In this document: positions 11,577-29,958 of the stretch, piece by piece
Layout: every line of letters begins with the position of its first letter
Position numbering within the stretch: position 1 is the stretch's first letter
DNA from: Clitopilus passeckerianus
Lineage: Eukaryota; Basidiomycota; Agaricomycetes; Agaricales; Entolomataceae
Reading direction: 5' to 3'
DNA: 64,000 nucleotides
Assembly (NCBI GenBank): GCA_944990035.1
Contig: CALYLX010000128.1
Span: forward strand, 1,612,001-1,676,000
Translations under genes and position numbers: made by a program
Notes under the pieces: model-generated
Database searches by the model: none
The model's input: only the letters and a program-made list of their open reading frames with translations
What the model was told of the DNA's origin: nothing

Positions 11577-12470
11577 ATGGCTCTTGCTCCTTCCCTTAGC
11601 CGCTTATCGTTGCAGGGAGGCCCACTGCTCCTCATACTCTTGATATCTTCTGTAGGCAACTATTTTGTAGATTACATTGCTGTTGTGTCTAATCTGCGTA
11701 CTACATGCAGTGGACTACGTCTGCCCATACAGGTCTGTCAATGCTCCCATATAGACTCTGAGCGGCTGTTGACAGTTGTGGCCTCAGCGCAAAGATTTCC
11801 CTTGCTATTGATAGCGTCTTGAAACCTCTTCTCGATGAGGGTGGCAAATACCAAGGTCAAGTGAAGGTCATTTTCAGGCCTCAGGTCCAACCTTGGCATG
11901 CTTCTTCTACGCTTACGCATGAAGCCGGACTTGCAGTAAGGATACTACGGACAGATCTGCATCCTCTTCCCTTGCTCATTCAGCTGATAAGGTTCTCCGT
12001 GCTGCGCCCGAATCATTCTGGAAATTCAGCCTTTTGGTTGGTTTTCAACCATGTGCAGACCCGCTGATGCTTATCTTTGTCGCCCCAGCTCTTCAAGAAC
12101 CAGGGAGAATACTTCGACATTCCCTCGTCCACATTGACTCCGCTCCAGATCCGCGAGAAACTGGCGGGGCTCGTGTCTGAAGCCGCCCCGAATGCCGTAG
12201 ACAAGTTCAAGGATCTACTTGCCCTGAAGAGCACTCCCAATGGTGGAAACGCGGTCACAGATGACCTCAAGTATACCAGTAAGCCACACCACCACTCACA
12301 GCCCAGATAATAGGTTTATTTATATCACTTGTATAGTCAAATTCTCCAGGCAGAATGGGATTCACGTCTCGCCTACTGTTCTTTGGGACGGCCTCGTCGC
12401 CAACGAAGTTTCAAGCAGTTGGGGAGAAAAAGAATGGAATGATTTCTTGGCCGCCAAAGTTGGTAAGTAA
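11577..12470 (+). CDS. DsbA-like thioredoxin-fold protein
   Basis: Short protein (about 210 residues) with a DSBA/thioredoxin-like fold. It shows DYVCPYSAKISLAIDSV, a CxxS-type active-site region, then QVKVIFRPQVQPWHASS, APESFWKFSLLLFKNQGEYFD, a helical segment and HVSPTVLWDGLV with the cis-proline turn. There is no signal peptide, so cytosolic location is likely; the substrate is unknown. There are five or six exons, the last intron running from GTAAGC at 12280. Two places break frame. Near 11621-11632 the ATG frame reads GGPLLLIL, but one more base gives the family-like PHTLDIFLDYVCPYS. At the donor near 11936, GCAG/TAAGG needs one more G to splice in frame into ADKVLRAAP. Both fit missing bases in short runs rather than a decayed gene. 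Confidence 0.7.
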
Positions 12471-12690
12471 AGAAGGGAGAACATGATATGTAAATGTACA
12501 AATGCGAAGAGATGGGATCCAAGTACAACGAATTATTATGTACAACGCTCTATGAATAAGGTCCTAAATCAATAAAGGTACAAGATATTGTAAGTTAAGC
12601 CAGAATAACCCCCGTGAACCCAGATCCGTTGGCAATGCAGAAAATAATAATAACGGAATCCTACGATGTGTTGCGGACCTGGTCAGAAGC

Positions 12691-14037
12691 TCAATGATAA
12701 CCTCGCTGCCTCTTCTCTTCTGGTATCCGCATCCGTTGGCTGGTAGAAGCGTTGCTCGTCGTGATGGTCTGTACAGGTGCAGCCGCAAAGCCCATAACAG
12801 CCTTATCGCCCATTGACTCGAAATCGAGGCGAGCACCAATTTTGAACAGATCCATCTTCCACACTCGTTGGTAAATATACGAGTCGTTGAAGGGTAGTGG
12901 GTAAGAGTTGGAAGAATCATTGACTGGGAAACCGACGAGGGATTTTATCCACACTCGTAGCCTGTGCGATGATCCTGCCGGGGTGGATGTCATTGGGACC
13001 GAGCTAGCAATTTTAGTCAGTGAGTGAAGGAAGTAAGAAAGGTGCTGAGCTCACTAGATAAGGAATGTCACCGTCCTAGGATCATTTTCCACTTGTAATT
13101 TTAGATCGTCAAACAGAGTTGCGCCGACACCGTTGGCTTCATATTCCAGCGAGTATCGATAAGTATTTTCATTCACGCGGTGCCATCTGCCAGGAGGAAG
13201 TGATGTTAAAGAGGTTTTCAATGCTGAAGTGGAGAAAGACGTACCGACAAATGAATGTCACCAGTGCCCTGCCTACAAATCCATGATACACTTGATATTT
13301 TGACTCAATCTTCTTCAGCCGCACAAAAGACGCCTCCGATATTGAGTTGAAATCCAGGTCCTTTCCCACCCAGATTTCATCATCGGAGAAGATTCGGTGG
13401 TCCACGCCATTGGCACGAAGCCATACACGAAGTGACCATAGAGCTCCCACGGGTATACTTGATTTGCCAGGGAATACACTGCAATTTAAGATGTCCATAT
13501 GATGAGTTCTTGATAAGATTGCTTCGTTTCTATGACACTTACAAGACAGCGAAATCCAACGTTCGGGGATCGACCGTCAGATGAAAGGATTGAGGTTCAC
13601 ATATTTCTCTCGAGACGCCATTGCATTTGAAGGATAGTGTGAACAAGTAGTCCCCAGCAGTTGGTCTCCCATGACAAGGTTCTACACTGCAGAGGGCCGT
13701 AAGCGCCAAGCCTGACGATCGGAGAACAGGTGGACGAACGATATGAAGAAAGAGAGCGGTGTAGATCCGGCAACAAGGTTGTATGTATAAACATATCGTT
13801 CACGGTTGAGGACGATGTTCGATGATGATTGACTGCCTTTTCTGTGCAGACTGCTAGACCGAGATGTGTATAAGCTCGAGATGGTCGACATCAATGAAGG
13901 TTGGCACACTTGAGCGGGGAAGTTAAGGTGGTGGATGATGATTCTTCGGAACCAGACCAATGGACGCTTCTATTGAAGCTGTTGGCAGTAACGTTGCTAT
14001 TGCTGTGACCCGATAAAGATATTAACAATTGCGACAT
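12691..14037 (-). CDS. Hypothetical protein with two tandem copies of an unrecognised domain
   Basis: I do not recognise the family. Four or more exons give about 400 residues. The first 40 are Ser/Asn-rich (MSQLLISLSGHSNSNVT), followed by RERYVYTYNLVAGSTPLS and LALTALCSVEPCHGRP. Two similar modules then follow. The first reads VDPRTLDFAVLVFPGK, SLRVWLRANGV, FSDDEIWVG, LDFNSISEASFV. The second reads NDPRTVTFLIYSVPMT, RLRVWIKSLVG, FNDSYIYQRV, ARLDFESMGDKAV. The pattern suggests two beta-sandwich domains. The protein ends in a basic segment (RIPEEKRQRGYH). The frame breaks at the short T/A run 13749-13751, where one more base joins STPLS to FLHIVRPPVLRSSG. The start at 14037 is tentative. No signal peptide is seen. 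Confidence 0.6.
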
Positions 14038-14700
14038 ATTACTACAGGTCCGTTGAGAGCTCACCTTCGGCTGATAACGGTGTCGTACTCTGGACAAGAA
14101 TCGTCTAAATAAAGTTTTCCTTTGGAATATGCGGTCATAACCAGGCCTGGCATACGCAGCGTGTCGTGGGGGTCGTAAAGTCAGCAGGCGCGAGGCCGGC
14201 GGACGATGGGCGTTATATGAACTCTTGCAGGAATACAGTCATGTGTCCATTTTCGGAACGCCTCAATGATGATCAAAAGATACCTCAACCCCTTGGAACT
14301 TGATCATTTCAACCAAGCAAGAGCTAACGATGATGAAGAGCAATGGTACAGCGGCACTGCTAATCTTGTGCTCAAAGCTGTGCTCGGTACAACAATCCGT
14401 AGTCCAGTTTCAGTGTTTTTGTGGCGCGTTGTGCAGCTCTCTCAGATTGCCAACGATGTTTACCGAGCAGCCCATCTTCTCGGAACGAAATATGGAAGCG
14501 TCGACAAATGTACCGCCTCAGTGTTGGCTCACCATTGAAAGTGACATGTGCATGTGTGTGGACCCACAAAACACAGGCGAATTGTGTAGAAATTTGGATG
14601 GGAGCCGAGGCAGAAAGAACTTCTATAATTAGGAATATTTTCACAAAGGGCCAATGACAGATGTGGAAGGTGTATGAAATGTTCGACTGTCTAAGCGCGT
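14038..14700. other. Intergenic region, no convincing gene
   Basis: About 660 nt between the 5' end of the tandem-domain gene and the 3' end of COX7. Short overlapping open frames on both strands lack splice support, domain resemblance or consistent composition. Confidence 0.5.
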
Positions 14701-15137
14701 TTACTCGCCCTTGCCCTGTGAACAGAATCCGTTAGCACATTACCACCGGCAATTTGAGAGTTCGAGGCTTACTGTAGCCAATGTGTAGCATCCCCATACT
14801 GTTCCAACCATGGCGACGGCAAGGCCAGCCTGGAATGTACCTGATGTTCGGAGAGGCAAGGCATGAGTATGATCCTCCGAAGTATTATTCCAGCCCAAAA
14901 CACGCACCAACATACAGTCTTGACCTAGGGAGACGGTACCAAATGGGCCTGTGGTCAGCCTAGAAAGAGTTTCGTTGAGTTGGGTGGGTTATTGGACATT
15001 TGCATGATTTTTCACCTGGAGGACGCGCTGCCTCTCAATGATGGTGTTGGGCTCTAAAACAAGACTTCAGCCAACAAAATCTTAGGTAGTATTCCGCACC
15101 GATACTCACTGTTGTAGAGGGGGGTCAAGAGAGCCAT
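14701..15137 (-). CDS. COX7: Cytochrome c oxidase subunit 7 (VIIa)
   Basis: Tiny nuclear-encoded inner-membrane subunit of respiratory complex IV, too fragmented by introns to appear as one long frame. Five exons give about 65 residues: MALLTPLYN, then PNTIIERQRVLQ, ADHRPIWYRLPRSRLYV, GTFQAGLAVAMVGTVWGCYTLAT and GKGE. Four GT-AG introns of about 50-60 nt join with consistent phase. The order QRVLQ, then RPIWYRLPRSRLY, then one hydrophobic helix aligns with yeast Cox7 (QKIFQ, KPLWWRHPRSALY, one helix). The only ATG in position is at 15137. The gene is divergent from YAF9, with 119 nt between ATGs. Confidence 0.75.
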
Positions 15138-15256
15138 TATTGAGTTGAACGAAGGTGGTAGTGCAAGTGGTTGGTCTGGGACCCGGGAGGTTGCGGAGTG
15201 GATGCTTGTTTGTCGGAGATCAACGACGCTTAACCCAGGCCTGTCCAGCCACCTCC

Positions 15257-16185
15257 ATGTCCTCTGCAGACCGCGTCCGCGTTAGAGTATGTTCGTCGAC
15301 AGTTCTATTTCAATTTACTGGCAATTAGAGTCTCATGGAGCCTATGAATAGGGTGTTAGCATCTTTCGCCCGATAATATATGGAAATACTGCAACTGTTC
15401 TGACGGATGAAGAGAAGAAAACGCTCCAGAAAGTCATACGCACAGATGGACCGTTGCAGTCCGTAGTGCAGCTTCTGCACAAGACTCGGACATTGTTGGA
15501 GGTGCAGACGACTTGACATATTTCATCAAGCGTGTTACCTTCAAGTTGCACGATACATATGCCAATCCCACACGAAGTAGGTCATTCATATCTTCGTACA
15601 GTGCTTTGGACTAAATCGTTGACGAGATATCGACAAGGCTCCGTTTGAGGTCTCAGAGACTGGGTAAGGAGATTGATACATGGGCTGTTTCTAGAAACTC
15701 AATCCATTATTTGTAGATGGGGAGAATTCGACATCAACATAAAGATTCAGTTCATTGCAGAGTCTGGTGAAAAGCCTGTCATGGTGTACCACCATCTTAA
15801 ACTCCATCCATGGAATGCAACTGGCGAACCGGAGATCCCACCTCTTGATGTCGCAATCAAAGCTGGTCCAGTGCATTCCTGGCAGTACGATGAAATTGTC
15901 TTCCACGACCCCTTCCAAAATTTCCTCAACATCCTCACGAGCCACCCTGTCACCCACCTTCCCAAGACGAAGAGAAAGCCTGTGCCTTTCCACATATCGA
16001 ATCCAGCCTCACTAGAAGCTTCCAAAGGCGGTTTGCCCGAGTTCACCTCGCAAATGGAGAAGGAAGAGGCAGACAGGTTGGAGGAAGCAAGGCAAACCAT
16101 TATAAACGAGCACGACCGTTGGCGAAAAACGCTGCTTGAGAAGGAGAGAGAGTTGGAGAAGTTGAAGAAGCAGCTTGGAGAATAG
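15257..16185 (+). CDS. YAF9: YEATS-domain protein YAF9 (GAS41 homologue)
   Basis: Histone-acyl reader subunit shared by the NuA4 acetyltransferase and SWR1 remodeller. Exons give RVRGVSIFRPIIYGNTA, then THRWTVAVRSA, YFIKRVTFKLHDTYANPTRNID, APFEVSETGWGEFDINIKI and KPVMVYHHLKLHPW, the YEATS core in order. The C-terminus is a coiled coil (RWRKTLLEKERELEKLKKQL), as in Yaf9. Introns lie at about 15287-15349 and after PTR (GTAGGT donor, GACGAG acceptor), with a third inside SETG/WGEF. Between TDEEKK and APESHTHRW the frame slips by one at the A4 run 15418-15421; a fifth A restores it. The stop is only 59 nt from that of the convergent ATR gene. Confidence 0.9.
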
Positions 16186-16244
16186 TGTGATCACTGGTTA
16201 ATTAATATGTACTTGTATATGTGGCATTTAGTTGGAAACAGTTT

Positions 16245-24604
<8,360 letters not shown>

Positions 24605-24763
24605 TGCTCATCGACCTGGTGGTTGTAGCGGCCAACTACAAGTCGCGTCAAATCACACAGCCACACCTGAACGCGATTTCTGTTCAATCAAGATCAAACA
24701 AGACATACTGGCAATCTAATAGCGATGGTATGATAGATCTACACCACATTTTGCAAACTGTCA

Positions 24764-27700
24764 TTACTTTCGACCAGCCCGTTTCTTTGCTTTTGCCTTT
24801 TCTCGGTCCATCGCCTTTTCCTCTGCTCGCTCGACTTCCATTGAGCCGTAGACCCGCTTCATGCGACTGTTATAAGTACGATCTTTCTCTCTCTGCTTCT
24901 CCTGCTCCACTCCTGCAAGGAATTTCGCGTCCTTGCGTAGCTCTCGGATAGCTCCCTTCCGTTCTTGTTTGTATTGGTTACGCAGCTTGGCTGCCTCGTT
25001 CCTGTCACGATCAGGATCCTGGTGGCGAAGATAGGATGAACTGCCCATATCAAACTTGGGAATATATGTAGGGATCGGTATAGGCTTATGAGCCTGGAGG
25101 CATAGGGGTAGTCGGGCCTGTCGAGCAAATTTGAGTAGCCGTTCAAGGATATCCTTAGCACCAGTCATTTGGGCCTGCAGGGTGTTCAGTAAATGGCCAA
25201 GGAGTAGGTGTAAGGATCAGACTGACCGAGAGTGGCTCTGAGAAATGCCTGGTCTCTATGCCACCTAGGATCTCACTGATTGGTTCGTAAAGTTCGACGA
25301 AGCCATCGAGGCCCTTATAAGTCTCCGCATACCGCTTGACCAACTCAATCGCTAATGAGAAGAGGTCCACCTTGGCCTGTTCGTCCTCGTCGGCTGATTG
25401 GAACAGAATGGCTAGACTAGGTTTTCCTGGCGACAGCTTTCCAGCATTTTTGCTTATTCGCAAGCCACGACAACGGTCCGATTGGAAGTCAGGCGACGGG
25501 AATGAACCGGGGACATCTTCAACCTTCTTATACGTATGGGACGAGAGATGAAGAATTGTATTGACGAGGAAATTGACGGCTTCGGGCACAAGCCTCTTCG
25601 ACAGTGCTTCGAACTGCAGGAATATGGTGCAAAGGAACAGGCCGCTGGCCATGTCAGATAGAGATCTGACACGTCCGAGTCCCAGATACGAAGCCATAAG
25701 AAGGCGTGTAGGGGAAACCACAGCATGATTCAGATCACTCGTAGACCAGAGTGTTCCGATTGTGCGCAAGAGTGATAGCTCTGGGAGTGACGGCCATGTT
25801 TTTGCCTCGGGGTCTAGAGCGCCTTTGGCTAAACCACGTTTTAAATTTTTGTGCATAATGTTCAGTTTTTCCACTAAACATTCAGCCGATGGGATAGGAT
25901 AGGCTTTGACGAGTGCGTTGATCTGCGGTAGCATAGCGGATAGAAGTGTGAACCGCGGGTTTGGAGGACTCGTGATGTACAGGATGTGGTCGATGAGCAC
26001 AGTTGTTAGAGTCTGAGACATGTTAGTATATGCGCTCGGAAGAGCGTCAAGGCGGCATACCTGTAGCTTGAACTTGTTTTCTGGGGCCAGACTTGGATGA
26101 TACAGCGTGCGTATGCGTTTGATGACTGTGGGGACATCCTTATCCTCGATATCCTCGACAATGGTCACAAACTCCTCATGGTCTGACGGGCATGAGAATG
26201 TGAAAGGTAGCTCCTTTGACGGAGCTTTCGCCTTCCCCGCAGGCTGTGACTTCCTTGGAATTGAAGCTGGTCCAACTTCTTCATGCTCTCCTTCAACCGA
26301 AGGTTCCTCATCATCCTCTAACCCTGACAGGTCGTCGTCGTCGTCGTCGTCGTCCCCCTCTTCTTCATCCTCTTCCTCGTCATCATCCGACGAACTCTCC
26401 TCTAAATCTGACTCTTCCTCGACCTCCTTTTTCGCCTCTTCCAGCCCAGCGCCCAAACCTCCCCACTCTTCCTCTCCATCATCGAAGCCCCCGAAGTCGT
26501 CCTCCAAGTCATCACCCCCTCGTTTTCGTTTCCGCCCTCGGCTCTCCCTTCACTATCACTTTCCTCGATGCCCATCATGCGTTTCTGACGCTGTTTTTCG
26601 GCCTTCTCAAGTGCCTCCTTCTCTTCTAAGGCTATCTCTTCTTCTGTTTTCGTCCTATCTTTCGCTTTGGCCGCTTCTCGAATGCTAGCTCGCGTACATG
26701 TGTGTCATAATCCGCATCTCCGGCATCTTCTATAAGTTTTGATTCTTCTGGTGGTCGGCCATTGTCATTCTTGCCAGATAACGAAGGACCAGCAGCGAAC
26801 AGCAGGCTGCGCAATGAGTCAAAATCTTGGTCGAGTTCATGTCTAACATTCTCTTCTTTTTCTTTTTCCATTTGGCGGATGATCTATAGCCGTGGGTTAG
26901 GATAAAGAAGGGCTGATGAACAGGGAAACGTACTTTATGTTCTTTACTCTTAGCTATAACTTCAGCCATGACCTCTGCCTTGCTTTTCTTCCTTGCCGGC
27001 TGGAAAGTTGGTCAACACAAAGTAGCCGGACGGACAAAGGTAGGTGGAAATACCTCGTCCGATTCGTCGTCGTCGCTTCCACCCCCGAAATGAGCAGATT
27101 TAACAACGTCCGCGTCGATTTTGCCTGGACGAGATTGAGTTTAAGTCTGCTTGTAGCAATGCTTATCACACACCAGAATCATCCTCATCTTCGTCCTCGT
27201 CCAGGCCGAGCCCAACGTTATCAAAGTCATCCAACCGTGATAGACTTTGTCCGTAGTGCGTAAGTTCATCTTCATCCTCCAGATTGAATGTCGCTCCTTT
27301 GGATGCTCTTTGCCTTTCCCTCGTGAATCGCTCCAACATACGCTCTTCCAAACTCATAGTAGGGTCATTCTCTCCGAAACGCCTGTCCACAATGCCACCT
27401 GCTCGATCCTTTTCCTTAAACTCTTTTAGCAGAGTTTTTTTCCTCTTTGATTCGGGCATTAGTCCTTCCGTCTTGCACATATATGGAACTAAAACTCACC
27501 TGCTCAATACCGGTTTGTTTGCTCTGGGCAGGCTTTCCAGTGACACCCTTGACTTTGCGTCCGCCAACATCATGTTTGAGTTTTGTGACCTTCACATCGA
27601 AGGGATTCAGTTTTCGATGGATTTCCTCAAGCTTGGCTGCTTTCTTGGCTTTATCCTTTTCGACAGAGACAGGCCTTTTTCTCTTTTTCCCTTGGTTCTG

Positions 27701-27766
27701 ATTTCCAGTGATACCCGCCTGCGTAAGCGCAGACTTTAGCTGAGAAAGCTGCGATCCTTTGGCCAT
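24764..27766 (-). CDS. NOP14: Nucleolar protein NOP14 (SSU processome)
   Basis: Component of the small-subunit processome needed for 18S rRNA maturation, about 900 residues. The N-terminus is basic (MAKGSQLSQLKSALTQAG, KKRKRPVSV) and leads to HRKLNPFDVKVTKLKHDVGG, DRRFGENDPTMSLEERMLERF, FNLEDEDELTHYGQSL and RELAFEKR. A long acidic region follows (runs of Asp/Glu from about 26460 to 26290), then the NOP14 core (FTFSCPSDHEEFVTIVEDI, VVSPTRLLMASYLG, LSLILTP-like end) and a very basic C-terminus (KDAKFLAGVEQEKQREKDRTYNSR). The frame slips twice: at the CC pair 26671-26672, where one more base gives KRAKAKDRTKTEEE, and at the C5 run 26515-26519, where a sixth gives NEGGDDLEDDFGG. It lies in tandem with ATR, with 159 nt between. 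Confidence 0.93.
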
Positions 27767-28814
27767 AGGTGCTATTGGCCAGGACGTCCTGTCCAAAAAA
27801 TCTGGCGTGACATGTGACCGTGTGATGCCTTCCACTTTGGGCCAACTACTTAATGATTGCTCGATCCAAATGTTGACACCCTCATCCATCTTTGCAGAGC
27901 TATCTGCGATTTGCATCCGTCATGCACTGGCCTCGATCATAATCGGGGGCCCTAAAACGGCTCTATTTGGCCTCTGGAAGGAGTCTGATATCTTTCAAGA
28001 TGTTTATCCTGAGTATGACCAGAAGCTTGACAGTTTACTAAGAGCCTGCTGGTTTACATGATGGGCAATGCCGCAGCCAAAAGATAGAATCTTCCAATGC
28101 TGTCGGCGATGCTTATCCTATGCTACATCCAAATAAACGCATTCTCAGACCTGTATGAGCAATTGTAGATCTTTGTCAGTATGACATGTGGAATGCGTAG
28201 ATGCATTGACCTGCGGCAGCAGAAAAAATGAGCACAACTGGCCATGGCTGCATCCTACTGTTGCTTCGATTCGGCGGTACTGGGCGGTTATTTCACGGTT
28301 CCCGCCACCATGCTGTGCATGACTGAGAGCGGCATTAGGATCCACTATGGCCTTTGACACGGCCACTCTGTTAATATGTGAAACGCACCATGTGTTCCTG
28401 TGTTAGATTCCACATTACTCTGTCATCAACTCTGAGATACCTTTGGTCCATGGGAGCCTGGTCCAACCGACATCACATAGAAAAATCTCGTAAAACGCGC
28501 CAGTGGGATCTGCGTTTCTGCAAGATGGTTCCCACAATTCTTATGGTATCCCCATCTTCACATGTGGTCCCGCAGTGGTGTCACTTCATAAATACGTTTG
28601 TGAAGTAGCGGCAGCAATTGCAATATTCTAGTTCTGCCATTCCAAAGATGAGAATCAGATCACCTGAGTGTATCATAGTCACAGCTTCAACGATACCAAT
28701 GCCATGTAGCGACCAATTACAGATTCATTGGGTTGAAGGATACACAGGTCTGTCAGGATGAACATCAGAGAGCCAAGAAATCTCGTATGGAGAGGGGAAA
28801 CATCGCAGTTCATG
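27767..28814. other. Intergenic region about 1 kb, no confident gene
   Basis: Lies between the NOP14 start and the RBMX2-like stop, both on the minus strand, so it should hold the NOP14 promoter and the 3' UTR of the RRM gene. A 73-codon minus-strand frame (28145-28366, MAVSKAIVDPNAALS) has a plausible GTCAAT donor but no exon to join, and I do not call it. Confidence 0.5.
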
Positions 28815-29862
28815 TTATCGGCGGTGATGATCACGGTCCTCGTTTCTCCGTAGATGCGAACCATATCTTTCTGTCCTCGGACGGTCCTCGAGTCTGACAC
28901 TATGACTGTGGCTGCGGTGGTCGCGGTCATAAGGCGAGCGAGAGCGTTTATCTCGCGATGGCTGCTCACGCGTGGGTGTACGGCTCCGAGAGCGCGAGTG
29001 TCGTATTGGATCCTCCTCCCCTCGGCCCCCCAAAGATTTGAGCAACTCTTCTACGCCTTTAACACCGGCGGACTTTACTTTGCGCGCCTTTTTCTCCCTC
29101 TTCCTTTCTTTCCTAGCCCGTCGTTCTTCAGGGGTCTCATCCTTGCGCTTGCTCTTTGATTTGGTTTTCTTTGCCTTCTTGAGCGCCTTTTCTTCTTTTC
29201 TCTTCGCCACGAGGTACTCTGCCATCGGGTCCTCAGGATCAATTGGTGGTCCAGACGATACTGAAGAGTCAGAGTCATTCACATCGCCGTCTATGAAGTG
29301 GATGAGTCGACATTTCTTCACCCGAGGAAAAGGCTATACGCACCAACAACCATTTCAGGCCGTGCATTGAGGCTTTGGTCATCGGCATCAACCCAGTCCC
29401 CGTCGTCGTTCTTTATCTTAGGTTGTTTGTAGTTTTTAACGTGATCTACACGCAGTGTCCGCTCTAGAACCTTCGCTCCGTTGAGATTGTCAACTGCGAG
29501 GATTGTAGAACGTTGGTCTTCATACATGAGGAAACCGAACCCTTTCGTATTTCCTGTCTCCTTGTCTCGTGGTAGGTTAACATCCATGACCTCTCCATAT
29601 CTATATAATCGTAGGTAAATGCAAAAAAGCAAGGAATTCCGTTTACTCACTGGGAGAATATGGCTATAACATCTCCTTCAGTTAGGTCCAGGTGAAGGCC
29701 ACCGACAAAGACGTAGGCTGAATCTTTGTATTCGTCATGCCAAGACGCGCCGTTTGTGCCCAACTCGAGTTCCCTTTCGTTTATTTGGTTGATTTCCCGG
29801 ACGACGCTGTAGAAACTTCAGTTCCTTCAGTTCTAGCAGAGGGATCATGGCACTCACTTCAT
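28815..29862 (-). CDS. IST3: RNA-binding protein RBMX2/Ist3 (Cwf29) homologue
   Basis: Spliceosomal RRM protein of the RES (retention and splicing) complex. A three-exon-plus structure gives MNVVREINQINERELELG, then the RRM: SAYVFVGGLHLDLTEGDVI (RNP2), YGEVMDVNLPRDKETGNTKGFGFLMYEDQRSTILAVDNLNG (RNP1 is KGFGFLMY) and LRVDHVKNYK. A long Lys/Glu region and an Arg/Ser-rich tail (RHSRSRSRTPTREQ, YDRDHRSHSHS) follow. The first exon is only ATGAA, spliced at a GTGAGT donor at 29857 to the CGTCGTCCGG exon, which puts the start at 29862. The N-terminal INxRELELG and the VDHVxNY end are diagnostic of RBMX2/Ist3. The ATG lies 97 nt from that of the divergent eIF3d gene. Confidence 0.93.
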
Positions 29863-29958
29863 GGTGGAATGGAGTTGAGTAAATCTTTCCCACGGCACCT
29901 TTGGGCCAATATCCAAATCTCAAAATTTTGAGCGCAAAGCCCTCGACAACGACGACGA

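Noticed and set aside
26107..26688. 193-codon plus-strand frame rich in serine
   Set aside because: It is the exact antisense of the NOP14 acidic region; Asp/Glu codons read backwards give serine runs.
28145..28366. 73-codon minus-strand frame as a possible first exon
   Set aside because: No downstream exon continues the frame, and no domain is seen.
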